The notes under the pieces are model-generated. The model was not told where the DNA came from and made no database searches. It saw only the letters and a program-made list of their open reading frames with translations. From NCBI GenBank assembly GCA_029260015.1, contig JAJDEB010000034.1:1-64000 (forward strand): DNA of 64,000 bases. Direction: 5' to 3'. Positions 8,303 through 17,972 of the stretch are shown piece after piece (positions within the stretch are counted from its first letter, which is position 1; every line of letters begins with the position of its first letter). The translations under genes were made by a program, and so were the position numbers. Origin of the DNA: Phycisphaerae bacterium (lineage in GTDB: Bacteria; Planctomycetota; Phycisphaerae; UBA1845).

Positions 8303-9043
8303 CTACCGCGCCGTGCCGGGATTCCAGTTGTCATAAGACGAATCTTCTTCGTCCGTTTTCTTGTACGTTTTTTCAAACTTGAGATTTTCCACATGTCCGT
8401 CAACGAATGTGTACGCCGAGTTCGGACGATGACGGTTTTTGTGGACTTCTGTTGGTGCGTCGTACTTTTGCCAGAAGTGGGCCATCACATGATCCGCCGA
8501 CGTTGGTGACATCAGCGAATCGTCACCCACCTCCGCAAAGAGCATGGTGCGAGCCGGTCTGGGCACTTGATCCATCAGCCGCCACGTACGATCTCCCGAC
8601 TCGGCGACAGAGAGTTCAAAATAGACGTTGAGCCCGTAGCTCCAATATGCCGGACTGCTTTTCTTTGCTCGCCGTCGATCGAAACTGCAGCGATAATTCT
8701 CGTTCAACAGTTTCGTCCAGCTTGATTCGGGCAGGTTGCTCGACCAGGGCGCAGAGGTTGCGTACTTCACAAACGCATAGCCCCAAGGCAGACCGTTCGA
8801 GAATCCGAACCCGGCTGAATGCAGACTGCGCGGCATGCGGTTATCAAAATCGTCGCTGTAGAACTGGGTGAATCGCCCGAGTTCGCGCAACTTGGCCAAG
8901 CAAGTGACGCGTTTTGCCTGGTCCCGTGCCGATTGCAGATTGGGCAGGAGCAGCGCCACCAGAAGCGCAATAATCGATACGACGACCAGCAACTCAACCA
9001 ACGTAAACGCAGACCGATTGCGCGTCGGCTGAACCGATTTCAC
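8303..9043 (-). CDS. Prepilin-type protein with H-X9-DG motif
   Basis: A 246-residue protein with a class III signal near its N-terminus, SAFTLVELLVVVSIIALLVA, the prepilin peptidase cleavage and methylation motif with the invariant Glu at +5. Near the C-terminus, a His followed by exactly nine residues and Asp-Gly (HRPNSAYTFVDG) matches the processing-associated H-X9-DG motif known mainly from planctomycetes and related phyla. The GTG at 9043 is taken as the start because AAGGAG lies exactly seven bases upstream; the longer TTG frame has no such site. It is the first gene of an operon with the PEP-CTERM and dockerin proteins, which may be its passengers or partners. Confidence 0.85.
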   Translation of the reverse strand: MKSVQPTRNRSAFTLVELLVVVSIIALLVALLLPNLQSARDQAKRVTCLAKLRELGRFTQFYSDDFDNRMPRSLHSAGFGFSNGLPWGYAFVKYATSAPWSSNLPESSWTKLLNENYRCSFDRRRAKKSSPAYWSYGLNVYFELSVAESGDRTWRLMDQVPRPARTMLFAEVGDDSLMSPTSADHVMAHFWQKYDAPTEVHKNRHRPNSAYTFVDGHVENLKFEKTYKKTDEEDSSYDNWNPGTAR

Positions 9044-9126
9044 TTTGATTCTCCTTTCATTCGGGGCACAGGGGCGCAAAGCATCCCTATGTCCGCGCGG
9101 AAAATGGTGACATCACTTGAATGAAA

Positions 9127-9603
9127 TCAGGATGCTGAGAATCGCGGTGGGGGAGGTTCGATTAGAATGATGCTAAGAGGAGTAAGAAAGTGATTTGAAG
9201 GCAGCTCGAGCATGGATTGCTTTGTGAGACCGTACACCAACCGTTCGCCTGCAGGTGGGATGCTCACGCCGAGACTGGTCCAGGTGCCATTTATGCCCTG
9301 GCATGCTGATGCCCCGATGGCCCAGCCTACACCTTCTTGATCTGTTTGCTCAACTGCCTCTTTCGCCGAGCAGCACCCACCCGAAGACTTTGCTGACGAC
9401 GCAACCGCTTTCGCTGCAGGTCGAACGCAGCAGCACGCCGTTCGACACATCAGTGCCGTCGTGCAACCGCAACCGTGATCTCGACAGGGAAAGTCTTCGT
9501 CGCCTTTGGGACGCGACTCGGGCAGGGGGAAACCGACGATCGCCAGAAGAAAGGTTGCGGTTGTGGCGATTGAAGCAAATTGATAAACGCGGTTGCGTGT
9601 CAT
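9127..9603 (-). CDS. Cysteine-rich membrane-anchored or secreted protein of unknown function
   Basis: A 158-residue protein that begins with an N-terminal hydrophobic segment (ASIATTATFLLAIVGFPL). A cluster of eight or nine cysteines follows in the pattern C-x4-C-x-C-x6-C-x3-C-C-C and then GGCCS, all within about 50 residues. A polyproline stretch (EPPPPRF) sits at the C-terminus. The ATG at 9603 follows GAGAGAG. Metal binding or multiple disulphides are plausible, but no family is recognised. It lies 37 bases after the FtsB-like gene on the same strand. Confidence 0.55.
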   Translation of the reverse strand: MTRNRVYQFASIATTATFLLAIVGFPLPESRPKGDEDFPCRDHGCGCTTALMCRTACCCVRPAAKAVASSAKSSGGCCSAKEAVEQTDQEGVGWAIGASACQGINGTWTSLGVSIPPAGERLVYGLTKQSMLELPSNHFLTPLSIILIEPPPPRFSAS

Positions 9604-9640
9604 CTCTCTCGGTTGCTGCGCAGTCGATTTAAAACAAAGA

Positions 9641-10266
9641 CTAGCGCCAATCTGTAGCGGCGGTTTCAGAATTCGGTTTCGGCCAAAAAATAACAAACGC
9701 GCCGACAAACAGCGAAATTGACAATACCAGAATCAACTCGCGCGCTGGGCTGTGGCAAAATATCCGGTCATAATCAAGTGCAGGCAGCATCGCCGAGATT
9801 CGGGCCAAGGGCATCGGTAACTCCACCACAACCGGCCGTTGGATTGGAAGCGACTTGGATGTCAGCAACGGTGCGTTCAGATCAGGTGAATCGGTGACCC
9901 CTGCCTCACCGATCGCAGCGAATGCAGTGTCCATCTCGCCAACATGCAGCACCTGCTCATCAGGCGTTTGAAATCCGAGCTCGCGCCGGGCGAGGCGGGA
10001 AATCACCACCGGATCGTTGTGAATGGCATCCAGCCGCTTGCGCATGATGTCGAGTTCGCGCCGGGCATCATGCATCTGCAGCGACCGCACTTGTTCGGTT
10101 ACGGTCGCGTCTTGATACTCGCGCCACGCGGGCAACACCATACAAGGCATCATGCCAGCCAGTGCGAGACCGATGAGGCACCAAAACACGATCCCCGCGC
10201 TATCGCCAGCAGAAACCGCGACGCTCTGGCTTGTGGGCATTTCAGATTTTGCGTCAACCGTGTCCA

Positions 10267-10267
<1 letters not shown>
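9641..10267 (-). CDS. FtsB/DivIC-like septum formation initiator protein with extra C-terminal helix
   Basis: A ~208-residue protein: an N-terminal transmembrane helix (GIVFWCLIGLALAGMM), a heptad-rich coiled coil (about 55-85), then RLARRELGFQTPDEQVLHVG, the conserved element that follows the coiled coil in FtsB/DivIC proteins. The position directly after eno matches the eno-ftsB order seen in many bacteria. Unlike typical FtsB (about 100 residues) it carries another ~80 residues with a second hydrophobic helix near the C-terminus (LILVLSISLFVGAFVIFW). GTG at 10267 shares its G with the enolase TAG stop; an upstream TTG (10279) and a downstream ATG (10228) are alternatives. Confidence 0.72.
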
Positions 10268-11655
<1,388 letters not shown>

Positions 11656-11742
11656 TCATAAGAAGCGACCCAACCGCGTCAAGATGAAAGCAGTGGGGGA
11701 GATGGGACTATTTCGAGCGGAGTCTGGGGCTGACGTTGAGTG

Positions 11743-12891
11743 TTATCGACGCAGTGCGAAACAGTTTCCGGGGAGTTCAACGATCGCGCTCTTGATTCGC
11801 AGAAGCGTGATGGCGACTGATACCTCCGATGCACTCAAGTTGCTCTTGGCGATTAGCTCGTCGATGTTCAACTCGCCGTCACTCAGCAGTTTGACGATGG
11901 TGCGCTCGTTGCTGCTCATGGCGGCTTGGTCTGCGACGGGTGATGCTGGGACGCCTTGTTTCTGATCGCCATCGTGTGCACCCATCATTTTCCCGACGTC
12001 GCCCAATTCGTCGAGAATGTCGTCGAGGCTCATGACGAGTTTCGCGGAACCGGATTGAATCAGCTTGTTTGTTCCGATGGCCGTCGGCGTGTCGAGTCGT
12101 CCGGGGATGGCAAAGACTTCACGGTTGTATTCGTTTGCCAGCCGCGCAGTGATGAGCGCCCCGCTTCGATTTGATGCCTCAACCACTAGCGTGCCCAATG
12201 ACATGCCCGCGATGATGCGGTTGCGACTGGGAAACGATCCGGTTGTCGGTTGCGCTCCGATGGGCAGTTCGCTGACGAGCGCACCATTCGCGATGATCTG
12301 ATTGGCGAGCGTCCCGTGTTCGGGCGGGTATACCACATCGACCCCGCAACCGAGTACGGCAACGGTTCGACCACTCGCCGACATCGCACCTTGATGGGCA
12401 TACCCATCGATACCGCGGGCCATCCCCGAGACAACGGTGAATCCTGCGCCCGCAATCAACGCACCGAAGCGATGGGCTTGGTCGTAACCATATCGACTTG
12501 ATTTGCGCGAACCGACGATGGCAATCGAGACAGCGTCAGCTTGCTGGAGTTGTCCGCGCACATACAAGCACACCGGTGGGTCGTTGCAATGGCGAAGTTG
12601 CGCAGGATAGGTGTTGTCCTCCCAGCAGATAATGCGCGCACCGACAGCACAGGCCCGTTCGATTTCGATATCGACGCTGCTGTTGTCCCGCGAATTGAAA
12701 ACAGCTTCCGCGCGTCTTGGTCCGATCCCTTCGACTTGCGTCAGCGATTCAATCGATGCGGTCTTGAGTTTTTCGACGCTGCCAAAATGGGCGATCAACC
12801 GACCGAGCAGCACCGGACCGATAGCATCGGAAAGATGCAGACGAAGGTACTCGCGACCAATGTCTGAAATGGTTGGATCGTTCGTACTCAG
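11743..12891 (-). CDS. dprA: DNA processing protein DprA, apparent CTG start
   Basis: DprA (Smf) loads RecA on incoming single-stranded DNA during transformation. The protein shows an N-terminal helix-hairpin-helix (LTQVEGIGPRRAEAV), the Rossmann-like core with SRKSSRYG, GMARGIDGYAHQGA, the CGVDVVYP block, and RNRIIAGMS, and a C-terminal winged-helix domain. The conserved N-terminal helix (EYLRLHLSDAIGPVLLGRLI) lies upstream of the first ordinary start codon, GTG 12813. Between the in-frame TAG at 12910-12912 and that GTG there is no ATG, GTG or TTG. CTG at 12891, preceded by GAGG with eight bases spacing, would give the natural-looking N-terminus MSTNDPTISDIG. Length would be 382 residues. 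It follows ileS by 44 bases. Confidence 0.9.
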   Translation of the reverse strand: MSTNDPTISDIGREYLRLHLSDAIGPVLLGRLIAHFGSVEKLKTASIESLTQVEGIGPRRAEAVFNSRDNSSVDIEIERACAVGARIICWEDNTYPAQLRHCNDPPVCLYVRGQLQQADAVSIAIVGSRKSSRYGYDQAHRFGALIAGAGFTVVSGMARGIDGYAHQGAMSASGRTVAVLGCGVDVVYPPEHGTLANQIIANGALVSELPIGAQPTTGSFPSRNRIIAGMSLGTLVVEASNRSGALITARLANEYNREVFAIPGRLDTPTAIGTNKLIQSGSAKLVMSLDDILDELGDVGKMMGAHDGDQKQGVPASPVADQAAMSSNERTIVKLLSDGELNIDELIAKSNLSASEVSVAITLLRIKSAIVELPGNCFALRR

Positions 12892-12935
12892 CGTGCTTGC
12901 CTCAACTATCTACCATCGACCACGCTACTTCGTCA

Positions 12936-15900
12936 TCAGGCATTGACAGCCTGCGACACGATGCTTAAACGCGCGGTGGTATCAGCGATTTTGACGGTAC
13001 TGGATTGACCGGTCTCGCCTTCATGCGGCGATTGAATCAATTCCACCGCGAGCGTTTCATCCTTGATATACTGCTCGAACGCGGAGACGGCGGTTTGCAG
13101 GACTTTGTCGTCTGTCACGATTGAAAGGGCGATACGGTCTTCAATGTTGAGACCGGAATCCTTGCGTAGATTCTGAATGTTACGCACCAGGTCGCGGGCG
13201 AGACCTTCCTGAACCAACTCGAGCGACAGGCGCTTGTCGATCAGCACGACCGTTTCGCCATCGACTGCCACCGACCAATCGTTGCCCGCGTCATACATCA
13301 CGGTGACGTCGGAAGAGTCAAGCGTGAAGATGCCGCCATCGACAGAAACGTCCAACGAGTTACTAGCCGCCAACGATTCGGCGATTGCTTGACCGTCCAT
13401 TGTTGCGATGGCTTTGATGATTCCGGGTAAATCCTTTCCAAACTTCTTACCGGCCATCTTCTTGTTGACCTCGACCTTGCGCGAAATCAACTCGTCCACG
13501 GATTCTCGCGCTTCGACATTCTTGACGTTTAACTCTTCGAGAATGTGGCTCTTGAATTCGGGGTGTTCGACGGCTGACCGCTCCACATCGTTGGCTGGTT
13601 TGACCAACACGCCGGCAAGCGGCTGACGCACTTTCAACTTTGACGACGCCCGCGCTGAACGTGCCAACGTGACGATGCGCAATAGGGCGGCCATCTTGTC
13701 GGATAGGGCGTTGTCGATGAGCGCTTCATTGACCTGCGGGTAATCACAAAGATGCACGCTTTGCGGTGCGTTTTTCGCCTGGTTGGCGACGAGGTTCTGG
13801 TGAATCTTCTCAGAGACGAATGGCAGAATCGGCGCGATGATCTTGTTCAACGTCGCCAGCACTTCGTAAAGCGTTTGATACGCGGCAAGTTTGTCTGTGT
13901 CACCAGCTTCCGGGCCACGCCAAAAGCGCCTGCGATTGCGACGGATGTACCAGGTGCTGAGATTCTCGATGAATCGTTCGACAGCGCCGCATACCGGCTG
14001 CAATTCGAAAGCCTCAAACGATGTGCGGGAATCGCGGATCAAGAGCTGTAAGTCGGAAAGAATCCAACGGTCGATGTCGGGTCGGTCTGTATATGGCACG
14101 AGCGGCGCATCGACGTCGAATTCATCGAGGCGGGCATAGTTACAGAAGAATGCGTATGTATTCCACAGCGGCAGTAACACGCGTCTCCGAGTTTCGTCGG
14201 CAGGCGTGGAGGTGACTTTGCAGATCTTGTCACCACCGACGGTATGCGTCATTTCGACGCCATCTTCGCATTTGATCGTGATCGGTTCGTCGGGATGCCG
14301 CGTGCCAAACGCCAAGTCGGCGATCGGGGTTTGCGATGCGTACATCCAACGCATGGTATCGACGCCCAACTGCTCAGCCGCTTCCTCAAACCAGATGGCT
14401 GTCCCGTCGGACTTGTGCATCGCCTGACGCTCTTCGTTAAGCACCAGCGCATGACCAAGCAGATTCTTAAATGGCGGGCGCGGTTTATCCTTGCCCATCT
14501 CCATCATCGTGCTCATCGCGAGAATCGCGTAGAACCAGTTGCGAAACTGACCGGGGAAACACTCCGTGATCAAATCCGCAGGAATCCACTTGTCCCAGTA
14601 CTCGCGATCGGTGTTGTACTTGGTCGTCGAGTACGCCACGATGCCGGCATCCAGCCACGGGTTACCCACATCGGGGATGCGTGCCATGTTCTGGCACTGA
14701 CATTTGTCGCAGGCGATCTTGACGGCATCGACGTACGGACGGTGCGGTGTGTGGCCCTCAAATTCATCCCAACCCGAAACAGCCCGCTCCTTCAACTCAT
14801 CATGGCCACCGATGACATCGAAGTGCCCGCACTCCGGACATTCCCAAATCGGCAGCGCCAAACCCCAGTAGCGTTTCTTGGAAATCATCCAGTCGCGCAT
14901 GGTGTTGAGCCAATCGATCTCGCGCTCTTTTCCCCGCATCGAAGCCGGAAGCCAATTGACCTGCGAGGCGACTTTCTTGATCTCCTCGCGCCAGTCCATC
15001 GAGATGTACCATTCATCCACGAGGCGAAAAACCAGTTCATCGCCCGTCCGCCAACAGTGCGGATAGATGTGCGGATATTCCTCTTGGGCGACAAGCAATC
15101 CTTTTTCGCGGAGATTTTCGAGAATCGCATCGACCGTTTCGCGATCGGTAGCGCGCTTACCGGTGAACGGGCCAAACCCTTCGGTGAAGCGTGCTTCGGC
15201 ATCGAGCGGGGCAATGGCGACGATATTCTGCGTCTTTCCCCATGCATTATCCACATCACCGCAACCAGGTGCGGAATGCACAATTCCCGTACCCTCGCCA
15301 GCCACCACATACGCTTCGCCCTTCGACGTTTTGCCTGGATCAAAGACACGGTGGCCCTCTGCGCCACTGGGCCAATCGCGTTGATCCTGCGGAATCATCT
15401 CCAGCGGATGGGCATAACCTCCGCGCTGTTGCTGTGCGGGAAGTTCATCGAACGGACCGTCGTAGGTAAGCCCGACCAACTCGCTGCCTTTGACTTTGCC
15501 CAGGACTTCGTAGCCGCCTTTCTCGTGAAAAATCTGGTGGAGCGTCTTGAGCTTGGGTGTGTCTTTCGGCCAGGGTTTTCCGCCGAAACCTTCCTTGTAT
15601 TCTTTCGCCAACCGTTGGAACTGCAGGTTGGCGTCGGCGAAATAATAAATTGCACCGTCGCGCTTGGCTTGAAGTTTGATGTATTCCAGTTCGCCATTGA
15701 CCGCGCACCCAGTGTTCGAGGTCAACGTCCAGGGCGTCGTCGTCCAGACGAGCAGGTACTCATCCTTGCGATCGCGAATCGGGAACCGTACGAATACTGA
15801 CGTATGCGTCACAAGCTTACGACCCTCTGCGATTTCCATGTGCGAGTAGGCGCAACCCGCCCGACCCGACCACGGCATCACGTCGGTGCCTTTGTAGATG

Positions 15901-16415
15901 AATCCGCCTTCGTGACACTTTTTGAGAAAGCTCCAGATGGTGTAGTTATTCTCGGGGGCCATCGTGAAGTAGGAGTTGTCCCAATCCATCCAATATCCGA
16001 GGCGTTTGGATTGCTCTGACTGGATGGCTGCATATTTGTTGACGCGGTCCTTGCAGGCTTGGGTAAATTTATCGAGGCCTAGTTTTTCGATGTCGGCTTT
16101 GGTCTTGATGTCGAACTCACGCTCGACTTCAACTTCGACCCACAGGCCCTGACAGTCGAATCCGTTTTGATATCGAAGCTCGTGGCCGGTGGCTGCGAAG
16201 TAGCGGCAAAAGACATCCTTGTAGGTGCGACCCCAGGCGTGATGGACGCCCATGGGGTTGTTGGCTGTAATCGGTCCGTCGAGAAACGACCAGCGCGGCT
16301 TGCCTTCGTTCTTTTTGCGAAGCTTGTCGAACGCGCTGATTTCGTCCCAGAATTTGAGCGTCTGGCGTTCCTGGGCTGCAAAGTCGACTTTCGTTTCTAC
16401 CTTCTCGAAGGCCAT
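12936..16415 (-). CDS. ileS: Isoleucyl-tRNA synthetase, divergent signature motifs
   Basis: A 1159-residue class I synthetase of the Ile/Val/Leu group, with the editing domain, the DVGNPWLDAGIVAYST segment (usually DVLDVWFDSG in relatives), and a C-terminal anticodon-binding region. The overall match is to isoleucyl-tRNA synthetase. The HIGH motif is represented by HHAWG (in MGVHHAWGRTYKD) and the KMSKS loop by MHKSDG, both unusual. Two cysteine pairs (CPEC and CDKC) in the catalytic half may bind zinc. The ATG start has AAGGAA nine bases upstream. dprA and eno follow on the same strand. The call rests on overall architecture; charging of Ile rather than Val is inferred. Confidence 0.88.
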   Translation of the reverse strand: MAFEKVETKVDFAAQERQTLKFWDEISAFDKLRKKNEGKPRWSFLDGPITANNPMGVHHAWGRTYKDVFCRYFAATGHELRYQNGFDCQGLWVEVEVEREFDIKTKADIEKLGLDKFTQACKDRVNKYAAIQSEQSKRLGYWMDWDNSYFTMAPENNYTIWSFLKKCHEGGFIYKGTDVMPWSGRAGCAYSHMEIAEGRKLVTHTSVFVRFPIRDRKDEYLLVWTTTPWTLTSNTGCAVNGELEYIKLQAKRDGAIYYFADANLQFQRLAKEYKEGFGGKPWPKDTPKLKTLHQIFHEKGGYEVLGKVKGSELVGLTYDGPFDELPAQQQRGGYAHPLEMIPQDQRDWPSGAEGHRVFDPGKTSKGEAYVVAGEGTGIVHSAPGCGDVDNAWGKTQNIVAIAPLDAEARFTEGFGPFTGKRATDRETVDAILENLREKGLLVAQEEYPHIYPHCWRTGDELVFRLVDEWYISMDWREEIKKVASQVNWLPASMRGKEREIDWLNTMRDWMISKKRYWGLALPIWECPECGHFDVIGGHDELKERAVSGWDEFEGHTPHRPYVDAVKIACDKCQCQNMARIPDVGNPWLDAGIVAYSTTKYNTDREYWDKWIPADLITECFPGQFRNWFYAILAMSTMMEMGKDKPRPPFKNLLGHALVLNEERQAMHKSDGTAIWFEEAAEQLGVDTMRWMYASQTPIADLAFGTRHPDEPITIKCEDGVEMTHTVGGDKICKVTSTPADETRRRVLLPLWNTYAFFCNYARLDEFDVDAPLVPYTDRPDIDRWILSDLQLLIRDSRTSFEAFELQPVCGAVERFIENLSTWYIRRNRRRFWRGPEAGDTDKLAAYQTLYEVLATLNKIIAPILPFVSEKIHQNLVANQAKNAPQSVHLCDYPQVNEALIDNALSDKMAALLRIVTLARSARASSKLKVRQPLAGVLVKPANDVERSAVEHPEFKSHILEELNVKNVEARESVDELISRKVEVNKKMAGKKFGKDLPGIIKAIATMDGQAIAESLAASNSLDVSVDGGIFTLDSSDVTVMYDAGNDWSVAVDGETVVLIDKRLSLELVQEGLARDLVRNIQNLRKDSGLNIEDRIALSIVTDDKVLQTAVSAFEQYIKDETLAVELIQSPHEGETGQSSTVKIADTTARLSIVSQAVNA

Positions 16416-16820
16416 GTTGATTCCTTAATGTCCACTGATGGGAGGCTGCTATTGATTGCAGATTTTCACTGATCTGGACCGAATCAAGAACTATAGTCAA
16501 CTTCGACAGGATTTGTAGGGCGACAAGCCGCTCAAATGCCTGTCGGCTCGCCGCGAAGCAGCCATTGCGAATAATGATTTCCTGCCGACAGTTGGTGCGG
16601 ATCAGAATTGGTCGGCAAGTTCGGACAATTGATTCGTTGGACGATAACTCTCGAATTCATATGATGTTGCATGAAGTGTTGCGTACGTTGGAGGCGGTCA
16701 CGCGTGCCCATGATACTTGCCCGTTGCGATTCGGGTGGCCAATAGACGTTAGATTCCAATGATCGGGTTTGCGATCGGTTGATTGGGTCGCAAGAGGTTA
16801 CATTTCAAGAGGCGTGATTT
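16416..16820. other. Intergenic region between divergent ileS and the HtrA-like gene
   Basis: About 400 bases with no convincing gene. It must hold the promoters of both flanking genes. AAGAGG lies about nine bases before the protease ATG. No riboswitch or T-box feature was recognised upstream of ileS. Confidence 0.4.
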
Positions 16821-17963
16821 ATGCAAGATCAATTCCACTCCGTACGTCGGCCGCGCCGTTCGCGGATGTCCACATACATATTCGCATTGTCTCTCGCGGC
16901 GGTGGCTGCCTCGGCGATTCGGTACCAACTTTTTGCACAGGGTCGCGACGTTCAGACACCCGTCAACCGGCCGGTGACGCCGCGCGGGAGTCTGAGCGCT
17001 AGCGAAATTTCCACGATCGACCTTTTTGAGCAATGTTCCAAATCGGTGGTATATGTCAGTCCATTGATCGAACGAATTCGCCGCACCGGTTTTTTTGCTG
17101 ACCGCGTGACAGAAACCGGGACCGGTTCCGGGTTTGTGTGGGATCGGGAGGGACACATCGTCACCAACTTCCACGTTATTCAGGATGCTTCAGCGTGCCG
17201 CGTCACGCTTCCCGATGGTTCAACTTATGACGCCAAATTGCAAGGTGCCTGGCCTGACAAAGATATTGCCGTACTCAAAATCGACGCGGATAAAGACAAA
17301 CTCACGCCGATAAGAGTGGGGACATCAAGCGATCTGCAGGTTGGGCAAAGTGTTTACGCCATTGGTAATCCGTTCGGACTCGACTATACGTTGACGACGG
17401 GGGTTGTTAGTGCGCTCAACCGAGAGATCGCCTCGGTGACACATCGCAAGATTCAGGGCGTCATACAAACCGACGCGGCGATTAATCCAGGCAACAGCGG
17501 CGGGCCGTTACTCGACAGCGCGGGGCGACTCATCGGAATCAACACAAGTATTTATGCACCAGCAGGCGTGTCAGCCGGTATCGGATTCGCGGTCCCGGTG
17601 GATGCAGTCAACGATGCAGTTGCCCAGATCATTGCCTACGGAAAAATCGTAAGGCCAGGCCTCGGCATCAACATCGCGTCGGATGCAGTGTCGAGACGAT
17701 TGCGACTCCCCGGTGTCCTCATCATCGGCGTAACGGAAGGCAGCAGTGCAGAAGCGGCTGGCTTGAGATCGACCAAACCGGCGCGAGACGGTGGAATCGT
17801 ATTGGGTGACGTTATCTTGAAGATCGATGACACGCCCACGCCCAACGAAGCGGCGTTACTCGACGTGCTGGCCAATCACAATGTCGGAGACACGGTCAAC
17901 CTCTTGGTTCTGCGCGATAAGCAGGAAGTCGATGTCACGGTCGTGCTACAAGCCATCAAGTAA
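16821..17963 (+). CDS. HtrA/DegP-like S1C serine protease with one PDZ domain
   Basis: A 380-residue protein. An N-terminal hydrophobic segment (about 16-33) anchors or exports it. The trypsin-like domain has the full catalytic triad: H118 in TNFHVIQDA, D148 in KDIAVLKI, S226 in GNSGGPLLD. A single PDZ domain (about 280-378) follows with LRLPGVLIIGVTEGSSAEAAG. HtrA proteases degrade or refold damaged envelope proteins in the periplasm. The start has AAGAGG about nine bases upstream. It converges with mutL, leaving only nine bases between the stops. Confidence 0.92.
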   Translation: MQDQFHSVRRPRRSRMSTYIFALSLAAVAASAIRYQLFAQGRDVQTPVNRPVTPRGSLSASEISTIDLFEQCSKSVVYVSPLIERIRRTGFFADRVTETGTGSGFVWDREGHIVTNFHVIQDASACRVTLPDGSTYDAKLQGAWPDKDIAVLKIDADKDKLTPIRVGTSSDLQVGQSVYAIGNPFGLDYTLTTGVVSALNREIASVTHRKIQGVIQTDAAINPGNSGGPLLDSAGRLIGINTSIYAPAGVSAGIGFAVPVDAVNDAVAQIIAYGKIVRPGLGINIASDAVSRRLRLPGVLIIGVTEGSSAEAAGLRSTKPARDGGIVLGDVILKIDDTPTPNEAALLDVLANHNVGDTVNLLVLRDKQEVDVTVVLQAIK

Positions 17964-17972
17964 TCGGATTCG

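Noticed and set aside
14244..15800. 518-codon open frame antisense to ileS
   Set aside because: It lies wholly inside the well-supported ileS and is a mirror effect of its codon use. No family resemblance and no ribosome site.
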